This document shows positions 18,704 to 29,220 of a DNA stretch of 64,000 nt, one piece after another. Location: NCBI GenBank assembly GCA_021604005.1, contig BQIV01000014.1:1-64000 (forward strand). Reading direction: 5' to 3'. The notes beneath the pieces are model-generated. The model was not told the origin of the DNA and did not search any database. It saw nothing but the letters and a program-made list of their open reading frames with translations. Source of the stretch: Nitrospirales bacterium (GTDB taxonomy: Bacteria > Nitrospirota > Nitrospiria > Nitrospirales > UBA8639). Made by a program: the position numbers and the translations under genes. Every line of letters starts with the position of its first letter. Position 1 is the first letter of the stretch.

Positions 18704-21040
18704 TTATGAAAGGCCTTCATCATGCACGTGATTCCGTTCGTGAGATCTTTCACTCCTCATGCCGACGGGCTCCGGTAACGTGTTGGCCGGTTCAGCATCT
18801 TGCACGGGCATCCATTTCACCAACATCGCCTGTAAGAGATCAGGCTTAATCGGTTTCGCAATATAATCATCCATGCCTGCGTTTAAGCATTTCTCTTTAT
18901 CACCGGCCATGGCATTCGCCGTCATGGCGATGATGGGAAGACGCACACGGTGAACCAACGGTTCAGATATTCCCGTACCTTGACGAGCAGACGCTTCGCG
19001 TAAACGAATTTCCGCCGTCGCTTGATACCCATCCATCTCAGGCATTTGGCAATCCATAAAAACCAGGGAATACGGCACTCGACTGACAGCTTCGACGGCT
19101 TCGCTCCCGTTCGCCACGACATCGGCCCGATAGCCAAGACGTTCGAGCATCAATACGGCAAGTCGCTGATTGACTCCATGATCATCGGCTACCAATATCC
19201 GGCTGGGTGCCCGTGCTTTCTCTTCACGGACACACAGTTGCGTGCCAAGCAAAGACGACTCATGTGCCTCCTTATCGTGTGACGATTGTCCTAACACCGC
19301 AAGCAGACATTCTCGTAATTGCATTTTTCGAACGGGCTTGGTGAGAAATCCGCTAAATCCTGCTTCCCGGGCTGCCGCCGCATCGCCTCGTCGCCCTAAT
19401 GGGGCCAAAAGGATTAAACGGATAGAGGCGAAACGAGGGTCGGCTTTCATGACCCGGGCTAAAGTGAAACCATCCATGTCGGGCATATCCATATCCAAGA
19501 TGGCAAGATCAACCGTTTCACCCTGAGCTACCTGTTCTTTCAGCACCGACAAGGCTTCAGCCGGGCTTGAAGCCATGAGTGGCTCCATCTCCCAATCCGA
19601 CACATATTGTGCGAGAAGCTGACGGTTCACGGCATAGTCATCAACACAGCATACCCGTAATCCACTCAAACTTTTTGGCGCGCATAACTCATGCTGCAAC
19701 ATAAGAGGTTGCTTGGGTAGACAAAGCGTAAACCAGAACGTACTACCCTCATGCGGAACACTCTCTACTCCGATTTCCCCGTTCATCAATTCGATGAGTT
19801 GACGAGAAATCGCTAAGCCAAGCCCCGTTCCGCCAAACCGTCGAGTCGTGGAACTATCCGCCTGGCTGAACGGTTGAAAGAGGCGAGTTTGCGCATCGGG
19901 CGAAATTCCAATTCCGGTATCCGACACTTCTACACGGAGCGAAACCTCGTCTGCCGTCTCCTGAAGAAGATGCACTTGGACGGTCACCTCACCCTGTTGC
20001 GTGAATTTAATGGCATTCCCGGCGAGATTCAGGATAACCTGCCGGAAACGACCGGGATCGCCGCGCAAGGCCGCCGGCACATTCCCGGATACCATCCCCA
20101 CCAACTCAAGATATTTTTCACCGGCTTTCTCCGCGAGAAGCTCTAAAGATTCCTCCAATGCCACGCGTAGATCAAAATCAATAAATTCAAACTCAAGTTT
20201 GCCGGCCTCAATTTTCGAGAAGTCAAGAATATCGTTAATAATCGTCAACAGAGCCTCCCCGGAACTCCTGACCGTCTCGGCCAATTGTCGTTGCTGCGGA
20301 GCCAACTCGGTTTCCAACAGCAAACCCGTCATCCCGATCACACCATTCATCGGCGTGCGAATTTCATGGCTCATGGTCGCAAGAAACTCGCTTTTCATGC
20401 GAACCGCAACTTCGGCGGCCTCTTTCGCCTCCTGAAGAGACGTCATGGTCTGTTGACGTTCCGTAATATCTCGAATGAATCCGTAGAATTGATAGGTGCC
20501 GTCTTTATAGATCGGGATAATCGCTATTTCGACCGGGAAGCGATGTCCGTCACGATGAAGAGCCCATGATTCCACACGCTGGTTGACCATATGACCTTCA
20601 TTCTTCTGAGAAAACGACTCGATACCATGAATATGCGCGGACCGGTATTCTTCCGGAACAATCATGTCGGACAGTTGCCGGCCCAAGACATCTTCCTCCG
20701 CCCACCCAAACGTGTTCGCCGCCTGCGCATTCCAGCCAATGATTTGGCCGTGACGATCCATGCCCACAATGGCATCAAGTGCGGAATCAATAATGGTACG
20801 TGTCTGAGCCTGTTCGCCTTGAATCCGCCGCTCACTCGCCTCTCGCGTCTCTTGGAGCAACTCCTGCATTTCCTGATGGGAAATCGATAACGATCGCTCG
20901 AGCAGTGCCCGACTTTGCTCGAATTCCGTATAGGTCTGATGCAATTTGGCCAGAAATGCCTGCCAATTTTTCACGTCTGATGGAGGAGACTGATCGGTGA
21001 AACCCAGACGTTTCAACTGTCGCTGAAGAAGCGCGTGCAT
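18704..21040 (-). CDS. Cytoplasmic hybrid histidine kinase (PAS, HisKA, HATPase, 2 REC)
   Basis: 778 residues with no membrane segment. An N-terminal coiled coil (about 25-80) leads into PAS (80-195), HisKA with H225, HATPase_c with [11 protein letters not shown]1 (460-585, D516) and REC2 (613-735, D663). There is no HPt domain, so phosphate must pass to a separate HPt, perhaps that of a neighbouring kinase. The REC2 alpha3-beta4 loop is moderately long ([16 protein letters not shown]) but less repeat-like than in the two sister kinases. It starts 5 bp after a FIST-domain gene, a pairing that suggests FIST supplies the sensory input. Confidence 0.94.
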   Translation of the reverse strand: MHALLQRQLKRLGFTDQSPPSDVKNWQAFLAKLHQTYTEFEQSRALLERSLSISHQEMQELLQETREASERRIQGEQAQTRTIIDSALDAIVGMDRHGQIIGWNAQAANTFGWAEEDVLGRQLSDMIVPEEYRSAHIHGIESFSQKNEGHMVNQRVESWALHRDGHRFPVEIAIIPIYKDGTYQFYGFIRDITERQQTMTSLQEAKEAAEVAVRMKSEFLATMSHEIRTPMNGVIGMTGLLLETELAPQQRQLAETVRSSGEALLTIINDILDFSKIEAGKLEFEFIDFDLRVALEESLELLAEKAGEKYLELVGMVSGNVPAALRGDPGRFRQVILNLAGNAIKFTQQGEVTVQVHLLQETADEVSLRVEVSDTGIGISPDAQTRLFQPFSQADSSTTRRFGGTGLGLAISRQLIELMNGEIGVESVPHEGSTFWFTLCLPKQPLMLQHELCAPKSLSGLRVCCVDDYAVNRQLLAQYVSDWEMEPLMASSPAEALSVLKEQVAQGETVDLAILDMDMPDMDGFTLARVMKADPRFASIRLILLAPLGRRGDAAAAREAGFSGFLTKPVRKMQLRECLLAVLGQSSHDKEAHESSLLGTQLCVREEKARAPSRILVADDHGVNQRLAVLMLERLGYRADVVANGSEAVEAVSRVPYSLVFMDCQMPEMDGYQATAEIRLREASARQGTGISEPLVHRVRLPIIAMTANAMAGDKEKCLNAGMDDYIAKPIKPDLLQAMLVKWMPVQDAEPANTLPEPVGMRSERSHERNHVHDEGLS

Positions 21041-21045
21041 AGCAT

Positions 21046-22185
21046 TCAGGTCTCAGTAATCGTCGTCAGCGTCATGGTTTGATTGTGAAGGTCGCATCGG
21101 CCATTCGTATAGGGCGATAGTTCACCGTAGGAATAGAAGCCGATCTGCGCCGTGCCGGACGGCAGCACATCCAATGTCGCCTCGACTTCTTCTTCCGTCC
21201 GTTCTCCCAATACGAGACGGCGACCGACACAACTAATGGCAATCGCCAACGTGGATTGGTCGAGGCGCTGTTCGTGGACCGTCAAGCTGGCGGCTTGGGA
21301 AGCGCCTTCGACCAGTCGATCGAAACTCGCCCGCATAAATTGTGCAATAGAACCTTGCGGGATGTCCCCAGCGAACGTCATTGATTGTTGCGCTTCGTCG
21401 ATCTGTAAGATCGTCCGGACCAGTTTGCGGTCTTCCGAACCGTTTGGACGAAACGCCAACGGGAAAAACAAACAGGACGCCGGCAACTCGGCCGCACGAT
21501 CGCCAAGGTATTTTTTATACAGTTCCAACGCGGGTTTTCCATCGAGTTCATAGAGCACATTGCGTTCTGAACGCGTCACTCGCCGTTCCAAACCCAACAT
21601 CTCCCATCCGCCTTTTGACCCATGCCCAATCCGCACGGCATCACCATACAACCCAACTGCAGTCACGTAGCCACTTTTCGGTTGCCCGTCGTGAATGACC
21701 CAGGTACGCTGAAAATGCTTTCCATCTCCGGCGAGCCCGCCCGTCACCACCACAGATTCGGGCAGCGTCGCATTCAACCCTTGCACAAGTTCACTCCCAT
21801 TGATCATCAAGCCATCCGATAAGACGAACACGCCCCGTAAGTCAGGCGCCCACAACGCCTCACTCAATTTTTCCCCGGCTCGATACGAATCGAGCGAATC
21901 ATGAATCTCAACGGAAGCCGACCGGATCGTCGTGCGGGCAAATTCCACCACGGCACCCGTGAAAGAATCGTCATGAATGTGCGTATCCAAAATTTCTCCA
22001 ACCGTCGAACAGCCAATGACCATCACGCCCGGATAGGCATAACAAACCTGACGAATCAAGGCTGGCGCATCGGACATGTTGGAGGCACCAAACATAATGA
22101 TGAGGGTTTTCGCAGGGTCGTGAATTGAATACGCAGGGATCTCTTCCTGCTGTCCACTCTGTAAGGTAAAGGTCTGAATCTCCAT
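21046..22185 (-). CDS. FIST N- and C-domain sensory protein
   Basis: 379 residues from the ATG at 22185, which has AAGGAGA upstream; the longer frame to 22251 lacks such a site. The FIST N-domain shows [22 protein letters not shown] and [11 protein letters not shown]; the FIST C-domain has [15 protein letters not shown] and FPLAF. FIST proteins are predicted small-molecule (possibly amino-acid) sensors that partner with kinases and methyl-accepting proteins. The stop is 5 bp from the start of a PAS hybrid kinase, so the two form an operon and likely a sensing complex. Confidence 0.92.
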   Translation of the reverse strand: MEIQTFTLQSGQQEEIPAYSIHDPAKTLIIMFGASNMSDAPALIRQVCYAYPGVMVIGCSTVGEILDTHIHDDSFTGAVVEFARTTIRSASVEIHDSLDSYRAGEKLSEALWAPDLRGVFVLSDGLMINGSELVQGLNATLPESVVVTGGLAGDGKHFQRTWVIHDGQPKSGYVTAVGLYGDAVRIGHGSKGGWEMLGLERRVTRSERNVLYELDGKPALELYKKYLGDRAAELPASCLFFPLAFRPNGSEDRKLVRTILQIDEAQQSMTFAGDIPQGSIAQFMRASFDRLVEGASQAASLTVHEQRLDQSTLAIAISCVGRRLVLGERTEEEVEATLDVLPSGTAQIGFYSYGELSPYTNGRCDLHNQTMTLTTITET

Positions 22186-22262
22186 ACGTGCAATCTCCTT
22201 GGGTTCAAGGTCAGGGTTCTCAGTACGCGTATAACCAATGATGGACAACAAGCTGAAAGCGT

Positions 22263-23687
22263 TTAGTGATGTGGTGATGGTTGCGTACGCAACATATGCT
22301 CTAACACTTTTCTGCGAACACCATGATAGGCAAGCCGCCCCTCGGTCAAAGACAAATACTGCCGGTAATGCCGTCGCGCGAGATTGGCCTGGCCTTGCTG
22401 CTCTAGATTATAGGCAAGATTCAATTGGACTTCGGGAAGTTTGGCATCCAAGAGTTCCGCTTGACGAAGCGCGTCCATCGCTTTTCCATAGTGACCTCGT
22501 TGCTGTTCGATCACGGCACGTTGCACCCAGAGGTACGGGACCGTTTCGTCCCGCACGAGGCCCTCCATAAACGCATCTTCTGCCTTTTCCAACTCACCAA
22601 GTCCAAATTGTGCCGTCCCCATCCAAAACCATGGTTCCCACGTCGCCGGGGGGGCAACAAACAATGGCTGTAACACGTCTATGGCTTCGGCATGAGATTG
22701 CTGCTGGATGAGCAATCGCGCTTTTAATAAGCGTTGCTGAGGAGAAAGGCTGCTTGAAACTTCCGCGATTGAAGATCCCTTCGTTTCCGATGACATCGGT
22801 TCATGCGGGGATTCGACATGCTGAACAAGATGTTGAGAGTCAGTATCTTGAGGCGGCAACGGAGATATCGCATCAGCCGTGGAGACACGTGGCATATCCG
22901 TTTCATCCACATGCTGCTCCATGAATTCGGTTGCCGCCTTGGGCAATTCTTGAGAAGAGAATGTTCGGTCAGATTTTTCGGACTCAGAGATGGAATTATG
23001 CTGTGCATCATCGCTCACCATCACATGCCCTTCCCTGCCGGCACTCACGTCATGAATTCCATGGTCCTCCGTCTCACCGGTACCATTCAAAGAGACTGCC
23101 TGAAACTCTGGTACGCGGTCTTCTTCCGTGGAAACGGAAGCAGTCTCAACAGACAAACCGGCTACATCGTGCATACGACGTTCAGAATCCGGTACAGTTT
23201 CTGCCATGGATTCCAACGCCAAACTCACTGTCACCTCGTGGGCTTCTTCATCCAGAGGTTCTGTGGCCGCGACGGGTTCCTCCGTATCATAGGATGGTGA
23301 AAGAGGAGGCAACTCTCCGGGTGATAATTCGTCCGGGAGCTCGGCAGATCCTGTCAGGTCTGGATCGGAAGAGATGGGCTCCAGGGGTTCATCACGGCTG
23401 AGAGCAATCGAGCGATCGGCACGTACCGGAGTGGATGAAGCGATTGATGAGGGATCAGCAACGGGGTGTTCACCCCACCAATACGCACCCATCGCCACAA
23501 CCAATGCTAGCAAGAATCCCCCAATTGACACGCTCACAAATGTGCTATCAACCACTGACGTTTTTTCATCATCTTGCACGTCGGATGTGTCGGCTTTCGA
23601 GGGGTCAGCATCGTGCGCAGACAATGCTTGCCCACTACGGGCGCGCGCCGATTGAAGACGGTTTAAGGCATCGGTCACAATACTCAT
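22263..23687 (-). CDS. Single-pass membrane TPR protein of the pilus locus (MshN-like)
   Basis: 474 residues. A short cytoplasmic start (MSIVTDALNRLQ, as in MshN/GspB-type proteins) is followed by one TM helix (about 52-69) and a long, acidic, low-complexity region to about 300. TPR repeats fill the C-terminus (LLKARLLIQQQSHAEAIDVLQPL to the end). AAGGA precedes the ATG. In MSHA systems MshN has this layout and lies next to MshM and MshL, as here. It probably supports assembly of the secretin or pilus base on the periplasmic side. Confidence 0.78.
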   Translation of the reverse strand: MSIVTDALNRLQSARARSGQALSAHDADPSKADTSDVQDDEKTSVVDSTFVSVSIGGFLLALVVAMGAYWWGEHPVADPSSIASSTPVRADRSIALSRDEPLEPISSDPDLTGSAELPDELSPGELPPLSPSYDTEEPVAATEPLDEEAHEVTVSLALESMAETVPDSERRMHDVAGLSVETASVSTEEDRVPEFQAVSLNGTGETEDHGIHDVSAGREGHVMVSDDAQHNSISESEKSDRTFSSQELPKAATEFMEQHVDETDMPRVSTADAISPLPPQDTDSQHLVQHVESPHEPMSSETKGSSIAEVSSSLSPQQRLLKARLLIQQQSHAEAIDVLQPLFVAPPATWEPWFWMGTAQFGLGELEKAEDAFMEGLVRDETVPYLWVQRAVIEQQRGHYGKAMDALRQAELLDAKLPEVQLNLAYNLEQQGQANLARRHYRQYLSLTEGRLAYHGVRRKVLEHMLRTQPSPHH

Positions 23688-23699
23688 AATTCAATCCTT

Positions 23700-23880
23700 A
23701 GAAGGGAAACAAACGTATCTCGTCGTTCGTATCTCGTGAAGCGTATCTCGTGGAGGAACCAAACGTATCTCGTTTGCCGTCTTCCGCTTCACGCTTCACG
23801 AATGACTCTTCACGTTCTTTTTTTCCCGCTTCACGCCTCACGAACGACGCTTCACGTTCTTTTTCTCACACTTTCCCCCT
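23700..23880. repeat. Heptamer-family intergenic repeat array
   Basis: Repeated words CGTATCTCGT, GAAGCGTATCTCG, CGCTTCACG and ACGAACGACG fill the junction between the ATPase gene and the TPR gene. The same words recur in most junctions of this locus. Confidence 0.85.
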
Positions 23881-23886
23881 CACGTG

Positions 23887-24708
23887 TTACCCAATCTCCC
23901 GTGCAGCCTGCCTGACCATCCAGGGACTGATCGCCTGTTCACCCTTGGCATATGCCGCAAGGAGCGCGCGATCACAGAGTTGATTAATTCGCCTGGGAAC
24001 ACCACCACTGATCATATGTACCAACATCAAAATCCCCGAATGCACGTGAACCCGGTCGTCTCGTGTGGCGACCCTCAGACGATGCCGAACATATTTCATT
24101 GTGTCTCGCAACGAAAACGGCTGCAGGCGATACCGCACGCTGATTCGCTGAGCCAGCGGACGTAAGGCTCGCCGGGCAAGCTTGCTTTCCAGTTCGGGTT
24201 GCCCCACAAGCAGCAAGCACATGAGCTTGTCTTTCTCCGTGTCCAAATTCGAAAGCAAGCGCAACCCCTCCAACACCTTGCCGCTCAACCGGTGCGCTTC
24301 ATCGACAAGCACAGCCACTTGTTCGCCGCCTTCAGCCAATCGAAGCAGCAGCTTCGGCAGTTCCCGTTGCAAGGACCCTAATGACGCATCCTTCGGGACT
24401 TTGCCGGTCAAATCTTCATAAATGGATGCCAAGAGTCCCCCGTACGATTGATCGGGATTCAATAAATACGCAAACCGTGTGTGCTCCGGCGGATGGCGAA
24501 GTAAATGCCGGCATAAAAGGGTCTTGCCTAATCCCACCTCACCGGTCAACATCGTGAGACTGCCGCTTGCAATCCCATACCGAAGATGCGTGAGTGCTTC
24601 CAGATGTTGGCTTCCCGGAAAAAAGAAGTCGGTATCCGGAGTGATACGAAATGGTGGCTCGATAAAGCCGAGTTCTTCATAGCACATTGCGACATTCCCT
24701 GAGATCAT
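23887..24708 (-). CDS. AAA+ ATPase of ExeA/MshM type
   Basis: 273 residues with Walker A GEVGLGKT (56-63), Walker B VAVLVDEAH (D136, E137) and the GQPELESKL sensor region usual in ExeA/GspA/MshM proteins. These ATPases help place or assemble the secretin through the peptidoglycan. No peptidoglycan-binding tail is present, as in MshM and unlike ExeA. It overlaps the upstream secretin gene by 4 bp (ATGA), showing translational coupling. It begins MISGNVAMCYEELGF; the core motif GFxEPPF is typical of the family. Confidence 0.9.
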   Translation of the reverse strand: MISGNVAMCYEELGFIEPPFRITPDTDFFFPGSQHLEALTHLRYGIASGSLTMLTGEVGLGKTLLCRHLLRHPPEHTRFAYLLNPDQSYGGLLASIYEDLTGKVPKDASLGSLQRELPKLLLRLAEGGEQVAVLVDEAHRLSGKVLEGLRLLSNLDTEKDKLMCLLLVGQPELESKLARRALRPLAQRISVRYRLQPFSLRDTMKYVRHRLRVATRDDRVHVHSGILMLVHMISGGVPRRINQLCDRALLAAYAKGEQAISPWMVRQAAREIG

Positions 24709-26291
24709 AGACCGCCCTCCACAATACGCGGTTGGAGAAAAATGACCAATTCACTTTTTCTCGTCACGTTATACGTGCCTTTAAACAGCCGGCCCAGCCA
24801 TGGAATATCTCCCAGCAATGGAACCTTCCGTTCGGTTTCCGACACTTCATCTTGAATCAGTCCGCCAATGATGACCATTTCCCCATCTCGAAGACGCACC
24901 AGACCGGAGGATTGCTTTACATCTAGCACCGGCGCCGTTGCGGTTTGTTGTGGTGATTGTCGAATTTCGCGAAGCCGGGAAATGATCGGCGTAACATCCA
25001 ACATAATCCACCCATCATCCGATATCTGCGGGGTCACCGATAACACCAGCCCCACCGTGACCGATTGCGCCTGCTCCGTCACGATGTTCCCCGTTCCGCC
25101 CGTGCCCTGCACCACAGTTTGCGTGAAGAAGGCTTCGTCGGTAGCCACCTTAATCAAGGCCGGTTGATTATTGAGCGTCAATAATCGGGGTTGCGAAATG
25201 ACTCGCAATTCTCCTTGCTCTTGCAGAGCCTCGACGACGGCATCAAAGTCGTTTTTCTCATAAGTCGCCCCCACAGTTGCAGCTTTGGTTACGAATCCAC
25301 CAAACGGCGCCGTGATAATATTGGACAGCACAAGATTGCCGGCATTGCCCGCAAAATCGATTTTGTCCCAATTGATACCGAGGCTGTAGTTATCATCAAG
25401 GTTGACTTCATAAATACGAGCCTCAATCTCGACCTGCCGGTGAAGCGAGTGGCGAACCTTTGCAAGATATTGCGTAATTTCTTCGACTCGTTGATGCCGG
25501 TCGGTGACTTGGATTGTGCCGGACAATCGATTAAATACCAGCCGCCCCTCGGTCGACATCAATTCTTTGACCTGTGCTTCCAGCTCTTCCCAGAATTTAA
25601 TTTCATCCTGTTGATTGACGGTGATCTCTCCGGTGCCTTGTCCGGCTCCTCCTCCGCTTGAGGAAATATTGGCCTTATTCTCTCCCGTCCCTCCGCGAAC
25701 CAACCGGATATAGTCCAGATTGAATATTCGCGTTTCAAACTTACGAACACGAATCAACTGGCCTTGTTGTTCCCAGAAATACCCGTGGGCATCCAAAAGA
25801 GCCGACATGGCCTCTTGTAGCGGTAACGCATGAAAATTCACCGTAATGTTTCCGACAATATCCGGCCCCGCTACAATATTCAGTTCATTCGAATGCGCAA
25901 ATAGCGTCAAAGCATCCACAAGAGGAATATCTTGAGCACGAAAATTGAACACAGGACCAAGGTCTTTTTCGGGTTCCATTTCTACTTTCAGATGACTCAA
26001 CGGCATACGATCCACGGGAGAGAGCGCATGAGGAGATTCCATTATATTCTGCATCTTGACATCTGCCTGTTCGGGCTGTGGTGGGGCCTGTTCTTGGCTA
26101 GCCTGTTTGGGTCCATGCTCCACGTCCACCGAACGAGTGACTGGGCTGCAACTTCCCAGTGTGACAACCACGGGAAAGAATGCGACCATCACCACGACCG
26201 CCAGCGACAGTCTTCGGTCACTACCCTGCCGGACCATACGTCTCTGCATATCATCAATGTCTTGCTTCATAGGTATCGTACATTTCGTCAT
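24705..26291 (-). CDS. Secretin (MshL/PilQ/GspD family)
   Basis: About 528 residues from ATG 26291 (alternatives at 26270 and 26237; the open frame extends to 26504 but overlaps the PilP-like gene). The N-terminus has a hydrophobic signal ending LGSC, a possible lipoprotein cleavage site. An STN-type domain (FNFRAQDIPLVDALTLFA to LIRV) and an N1-like domain follow. Then comes the secretin domain with VISQPRLLTLNNQPA, VGLVLSVTPQI and the final VIIGGLIQDEVSETERKVPLLGDIPWLGRLF. It forms the outer membrane channel for the pilus or pseudopilus. It lies in the order PilMN-PilO-PilP-secretin-ATPase, as in MSHA loci. Confidence 0.93.
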   Translation of the reverse strand: MTKCTIPMKQDIDDMQRRMVRQGSDRRLSLAVVVMVAFFPVVVTLGSCSPVTRSVDVEHGPKQASQEQAPPQPEQADVKMQNIMESPHALSPVDRMPLSHLKVEMEPEKDLGPVFNFRAQDIPLVDALTLFAHSNELNIVAGPDIVGNITVNFHALPLQEAMSALLDAHGYFWEQQGQLIRVRKFETRIFNLDYIRLVRGGTGENKANISSSGGGAGQGTGEITVNQQDEIKFWEELEAQVKELMSTEGRLVFNRLSGTIQVTDRHQRVEEITQYLAKVRHSLHRQVEIEARIYEVNLDDNYSLGINWDKIDFAGNAGNLVLSNIITAPFGGFVTKAATVGATYEKNDFDAVVEALQEQGELRVISQPRLLTLNNQPALIKVATDEAFFTQTVVQGTGGTGNIVTEQAQSVTVGLVLSVTPQISDDGWIMLDVTPIISRLREIRQSPQQTATAPVLDVKQSSGLVRLRDGEMVIIGGLIQDEVSETERKVPLLGDIPWLGRLFKGTYNVTRKSELVIFLQPRIVEGGL

Positions 26292-26310
26292 GAACATATA
26301 GATGAACCAT

Positions 26311-26922
26311 TCATGTATCTTTTTCGGCCAGCTCGCCCCGTCGCTCTTCTCGGACAACCTCGCCGACGCTCCTCTCTCTTTGTGGAATCGTCGGCGATCT
26401 CGTTTCCTCCTGACTATCAAACACCAAGTGGTGAGAGCCCAATGGTCCATCCAACCAAACGCCGTCCGAGGCAATATGCGTGACCTCCAATCCCTCGACA
26501 TCATCGCCTTCTACAACAAGCCTCCGATTGATCATGGCTAATTTCGGCTCAGGCTTCAGGGTCACGGCTGTCAGCTGCAAGGGAGGTGCTGGGGAGCCGG
26601 TCCGGTGAGACAGAACACCCCGCTCAGGTCCTCCTTCCCGCCCGGTCGCATCATCGGCATTTCGGATCTGCGTGTGATGCGTCATTGGGGCAAACGGATC
26701 ACGAGCCAAGGTGCGAGGCCAATCCAACTGAGTCACATCAATCGCCGCATGCTGCATGGGTGACGACTCACCCGTGGTATTCAAGGAACGGCTCTTCACC
26801 TGATGTGATGGAGTCTGTCCCAACGGCGCATTCTCACCGACGTCCATATTGAAATAGAGAATGAGCATAGCCGCTCCACAGAGCCCTATGACAATCCAGG
26901 GATTGTTCAATATCTGTCTCAT
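26311..26922 (-). CDS. PilP/MshK-like inner membrane protein
   Basis: 203 residues from the ATG at 26922, which overlaps the stop of the PilO-like gene (ATGA). One N-terminal TM helix (IVIGLCGAAMLILYF) precedes a Pro/Ser-rich stretch. A small beta domain then has RDPFAP, PLQLTAVTLKPEPKLAMINRRLVVEGDDVEGLEVTHI and GVWLDGPLGSHHLVF, the pattern of PilP/MshK proteins that link the inner-membrane complex to the secretin. The C-terminal 30 residues are highly charged. Assignment rests on this domain and on synteny. Confidence 0.8.
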   Translation of the reverse strand: MRQILNNPWIVIGLCGAAMLILYFNMDVGENAPLGQTPSHQVKSRSLNTTGESSPMQHAAIDVTQLDWPRTLARDPFAPMTHHTQIRNADDATGREGGPERGVLSHRTGSPAPPLQLTAVTLKPEPKLAMINRRLVVEGDDVEGLEVTHIASDGVWLDGPLGSHHLVFDSQEETRSPTIPQRERSVGEVVREERRGELAEKDT

Positions 26923-27497
26923 GTTGTCGCCTTGACCCACACGTGGATAAGAACGGTCATCTGTGCAGCCCCCGCGCCACCACGCACCTTCACTTCCTGC
27001 ACATCCACCCGGACCTGGTCTTCCGCCAGGGAGCGAAGAAAGTCCACATACCGCTCATACGCACCAGTCAAGACGGTGGACTGCTCCGGGAACACTTCCA
27101 ATGACACGGGAATCACTTCCACGTCATTGAGTTGTTCAAGACCATCATGCTTGCCATGAACACGATATTTGGATCGCAACCCCATGGATGCCGCCCTGCC
27201 CCCCATCTGTTGCAACCACATCGTCACATGATCAAGGTCGCGCAACAGCATGCGTTCGGCAGCCGCCATGCGTTCCTGCACGGCATGGGGCTCAATCTGA
27301 GACCATTGAGTCCGTAAAGCGGACACGTCATGCGACAGGTTGAAACTGGAACGGCTACTGGAATGCGCGTCCTCAATCATTGACAATTGCGTCATCAGCA
27401 CCAATCCGACAAATCCAATACTTAGACAAATACACAGAGTAATGAGCGATCCCCTATACTCACGTATCCAGGCCGGCAGATGATCAACAGCAAACAT
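26919..27497 (-). CDS. PilO/MshJ-like inner membrane protein
   Basis: 192 residues. One TM helix (about 18-38) is followed by a coiled coil (50-95) and a ferredoxin-like domain with VIPVSLEVFPEQSTVLTGAYERYVDFLRSLAEDQVRVDVQEVKVRG, the usual PilO/GspM shape. It would dimerise with the N-type partner in the alignment subcomplex. It is 5 bp downstream of the PilMN-like gene and overlaps the PilP-like gene by 4 bp, so the genes form one operon. Confidence 0.8.
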   Translation of the reverse strand: MFAVDHLPAWIREYRGSLITLCICLSIGFVGLVLMTQLSMIEDAHSSSRSSFNLSHDVSALRTQWSQIEPHAVQERMAAAERMLLRDLDHVTMWLQQMGGRAASMGLRSKYRVHGKHDGLEQLNDVEVIPVSLEVFPEQSTVLTGAYERYVDFLRSLAEDQVRVDVQEVKVRGGAGAAQMTVLIHVWVKATT

Positions 27498-27502
27498 TTT
27501 TC

Positions 27503-29002
27503 TTATCCTTGAATTCGTCCGAGCATCGAAAACTTACGTGGCCACGAACTAAACTCTTGCTGCGACAGACCGGACACTTCTTGAATCCATGCTCCCCGCC
27601 AATCTTCGATAAACTCGACATGATAGGGCCCGTCTGCTAGCCGTTCCTCAAGCTTCGTTAACGTTTGCGACCCGCCGACTAAATCGCCGGGCGCCATTCC
27701 CGTCAGTTCGACCCTCCATTCGTTGTCTTCACGAATAATCTTGGCCTCTTGCAACGTCAATGCTTCCGGAAGCACATTCCCCAAGTACCCCAACAGCATC
27801 CCTGGAAGCGGGTACGGCCGCTGGTCAATAATACGCTCCGCCTTCTCCGCTTGAGCCGTCAACTCTTGCACCCGCTTCGCCCAGACGTCTTTTTCCTTAC
27901 GTAATGTATTGGATTCCAAAGCCAGGGCCACGGCGTGACTCTGCTCCCGGACTAATCGCCCCTGAAAGAAACTCGTGAGGCCAACCCCCATGAGCAAAAA
28001 CCCCAATACGGCGGCGGCGGTCACCTTCATGAACATCTGTCGCAGCGGGGCCAAGCGCATCTCATACGACGTGAAATTACTCAAGCTTTGAACCGGCAAG
28101 AATAAACTGACCCAAATCCAGTAGGAGGGATCGGGGTTCATCGGACTCTGCATAATGGTCATGCCGGTAAACGGTTGCACGCTGGATGCCGACACATAGT
28201 CGGACATGCCCACCATCCAGACTTGCGACACGTTAATCCCAAATTGCTGCGCGCAAAACAAAATGGAGCGGGTAATTTCCCTTCCGATACGTTCCGAGGG
28301 ATCGACCCCATCACGCGTCGGACTCAAGAACCGTTCAAAGAGTGGCGTACCATCGCCTTTGGCCACCAGCAACACAATCTTATCCGACATCAAGGTGACG
28401 AGCAGCACGACATCACTGTTTTCAAGGGGCAGCGAACGCACCTGTTCGACAAATATTGAAGACAGCGGCGTCAATTGCATAGGCGTGAGATCCAGATTCC
28501 GGCACACCGCAATGACCTCGTCAACAAAATCTTTCGGCCAAATATCGACCAGCACACCGACCTTGCCCCGTGCTTCTTGCGTCGTCCGAAACCGCCAGGA
28601 CGTCGGTCCTTTCCAGGGTTTCAATTCGTCCACCACACCCTTCAGGTACATGCGTAAGTCTGCCGGTTTCATGGCCGGGACCTGGAGGTATTGATGAACG
28701 AACCGTTCATCCTCAATCAAAAAACTCACCTTCTGCCCTTGGAACTGCGTGATCTTGACCGCTTCCTGTAACGCAGTACGCAACTGCTCGGCCGATGCGA
28801 TCGCATCCGGACATTCCCAATTCGCCACCACCTGGTTCTTGACGACAGACAAGGCCCGGAGACGGCCATGGATCAAGCTGACCCCCAAAATTGTTTTTTT
28901 CAGCGGCTTTATCACATTCCGCATATGAACTGTAAATGTGGGCATATAGACGTAACCTGTCGTCTCCTTGACGGATGTACGGAGTTCGACTTCGACACTC
29001 AT
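27503..29002 (-). CDS. PilM/PilN-like (GspL/MshI-type) assembly protein
   Basis: Up to 499 residues; internal Mets at 28945 and 28924 (MRNVIKPLKKTILGVSLIHG) are plausible starts because the first 26 codons look non-conserved. The N-terminal half has an actin-like PilM fold (ILGVSLIHGRLRALSV, VSFLIEDERFVHQYLQVPAMKP). It is followed by one TM helix (about 336-355), a coiled coil and a periplasmic PilN-like domain. The PilM-PilN fusion resembles GspL and MshI. It recruits the GspE-type ATPase to the inner membrane platform. Confidence 0.85.
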   Translation of the reverse strand: MSVEVELRTSVKETTGYVYMPTFTVHMRNVIKPLKKTILGVSLIHGRLRALSVVKNQVVANWECPDAIASAEQLRTALQEAVKITQFQGQKVSFLIEDERFVHQYLQVPAMKPADLRMYLKGVVDELKPWKGPTSWRFRTTQEARGKVGVLVDIWPKDFVDEVIAVCRNLDLTPMQLTPLSSIFVEQVRSLPLENSDVVLLVTLMSDKIVLLVAKGDGTPLFERFLSPTRDGVDPSERIGREITRSILFCAQQFGINVSQVWMVGMSDYVSASSVQPFTGMTIMQSPMNPDPSYWIWVSLFLPVQSLSNFTSYEMRLAPLRQMFMKVTAAAVLGFLLMGVGLTSFFQGRLVREQSHAVALALESNTLRKEKDVWAKRVQELTAQAEKAERIIDQRPYPLPGMLLGYLGNVLPEALTLQEAKIIREDNEWRVELTGMAPGDLVGGSQTLTKLEERLADGPYHVEFIEDWRGAWIQEVSGLSQQEFSSWPRKFSMLGRIQG

Positions 29003-29084
29003 GTAGCATTTCGGACTTTTATGAATGATTCTTGATGGTTAGGGGCAATTTGATTCAGGAGGAGAAGGGGAGAAGATGTTGCTC

Positions 29085-29220
29085 GGGAAAAACGTGAAGC
29101 GTATCTCGTGAAGCGGGGGAGAAAAAACGTGAATCGTCGTTCGTGAAGCGTATTTCGTAAAAAACTAAAACGTTCTTCCAGCGAGCAACGCTTCACGAAC
29201 GACGAGATACGAACGGGGGC
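29085..29220. repeat. Heptamer-family intergenic repeat array
   Basis: GTGAAGCGTATCTCG, AACGTGAATCGTCGTTCGTG and ACGAACGACGAGATACG words sit between the PilMN-like gene and vapC. The array runs into vapC and encodes its last residues (PPFVSRRS). Confidence 0.85.
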
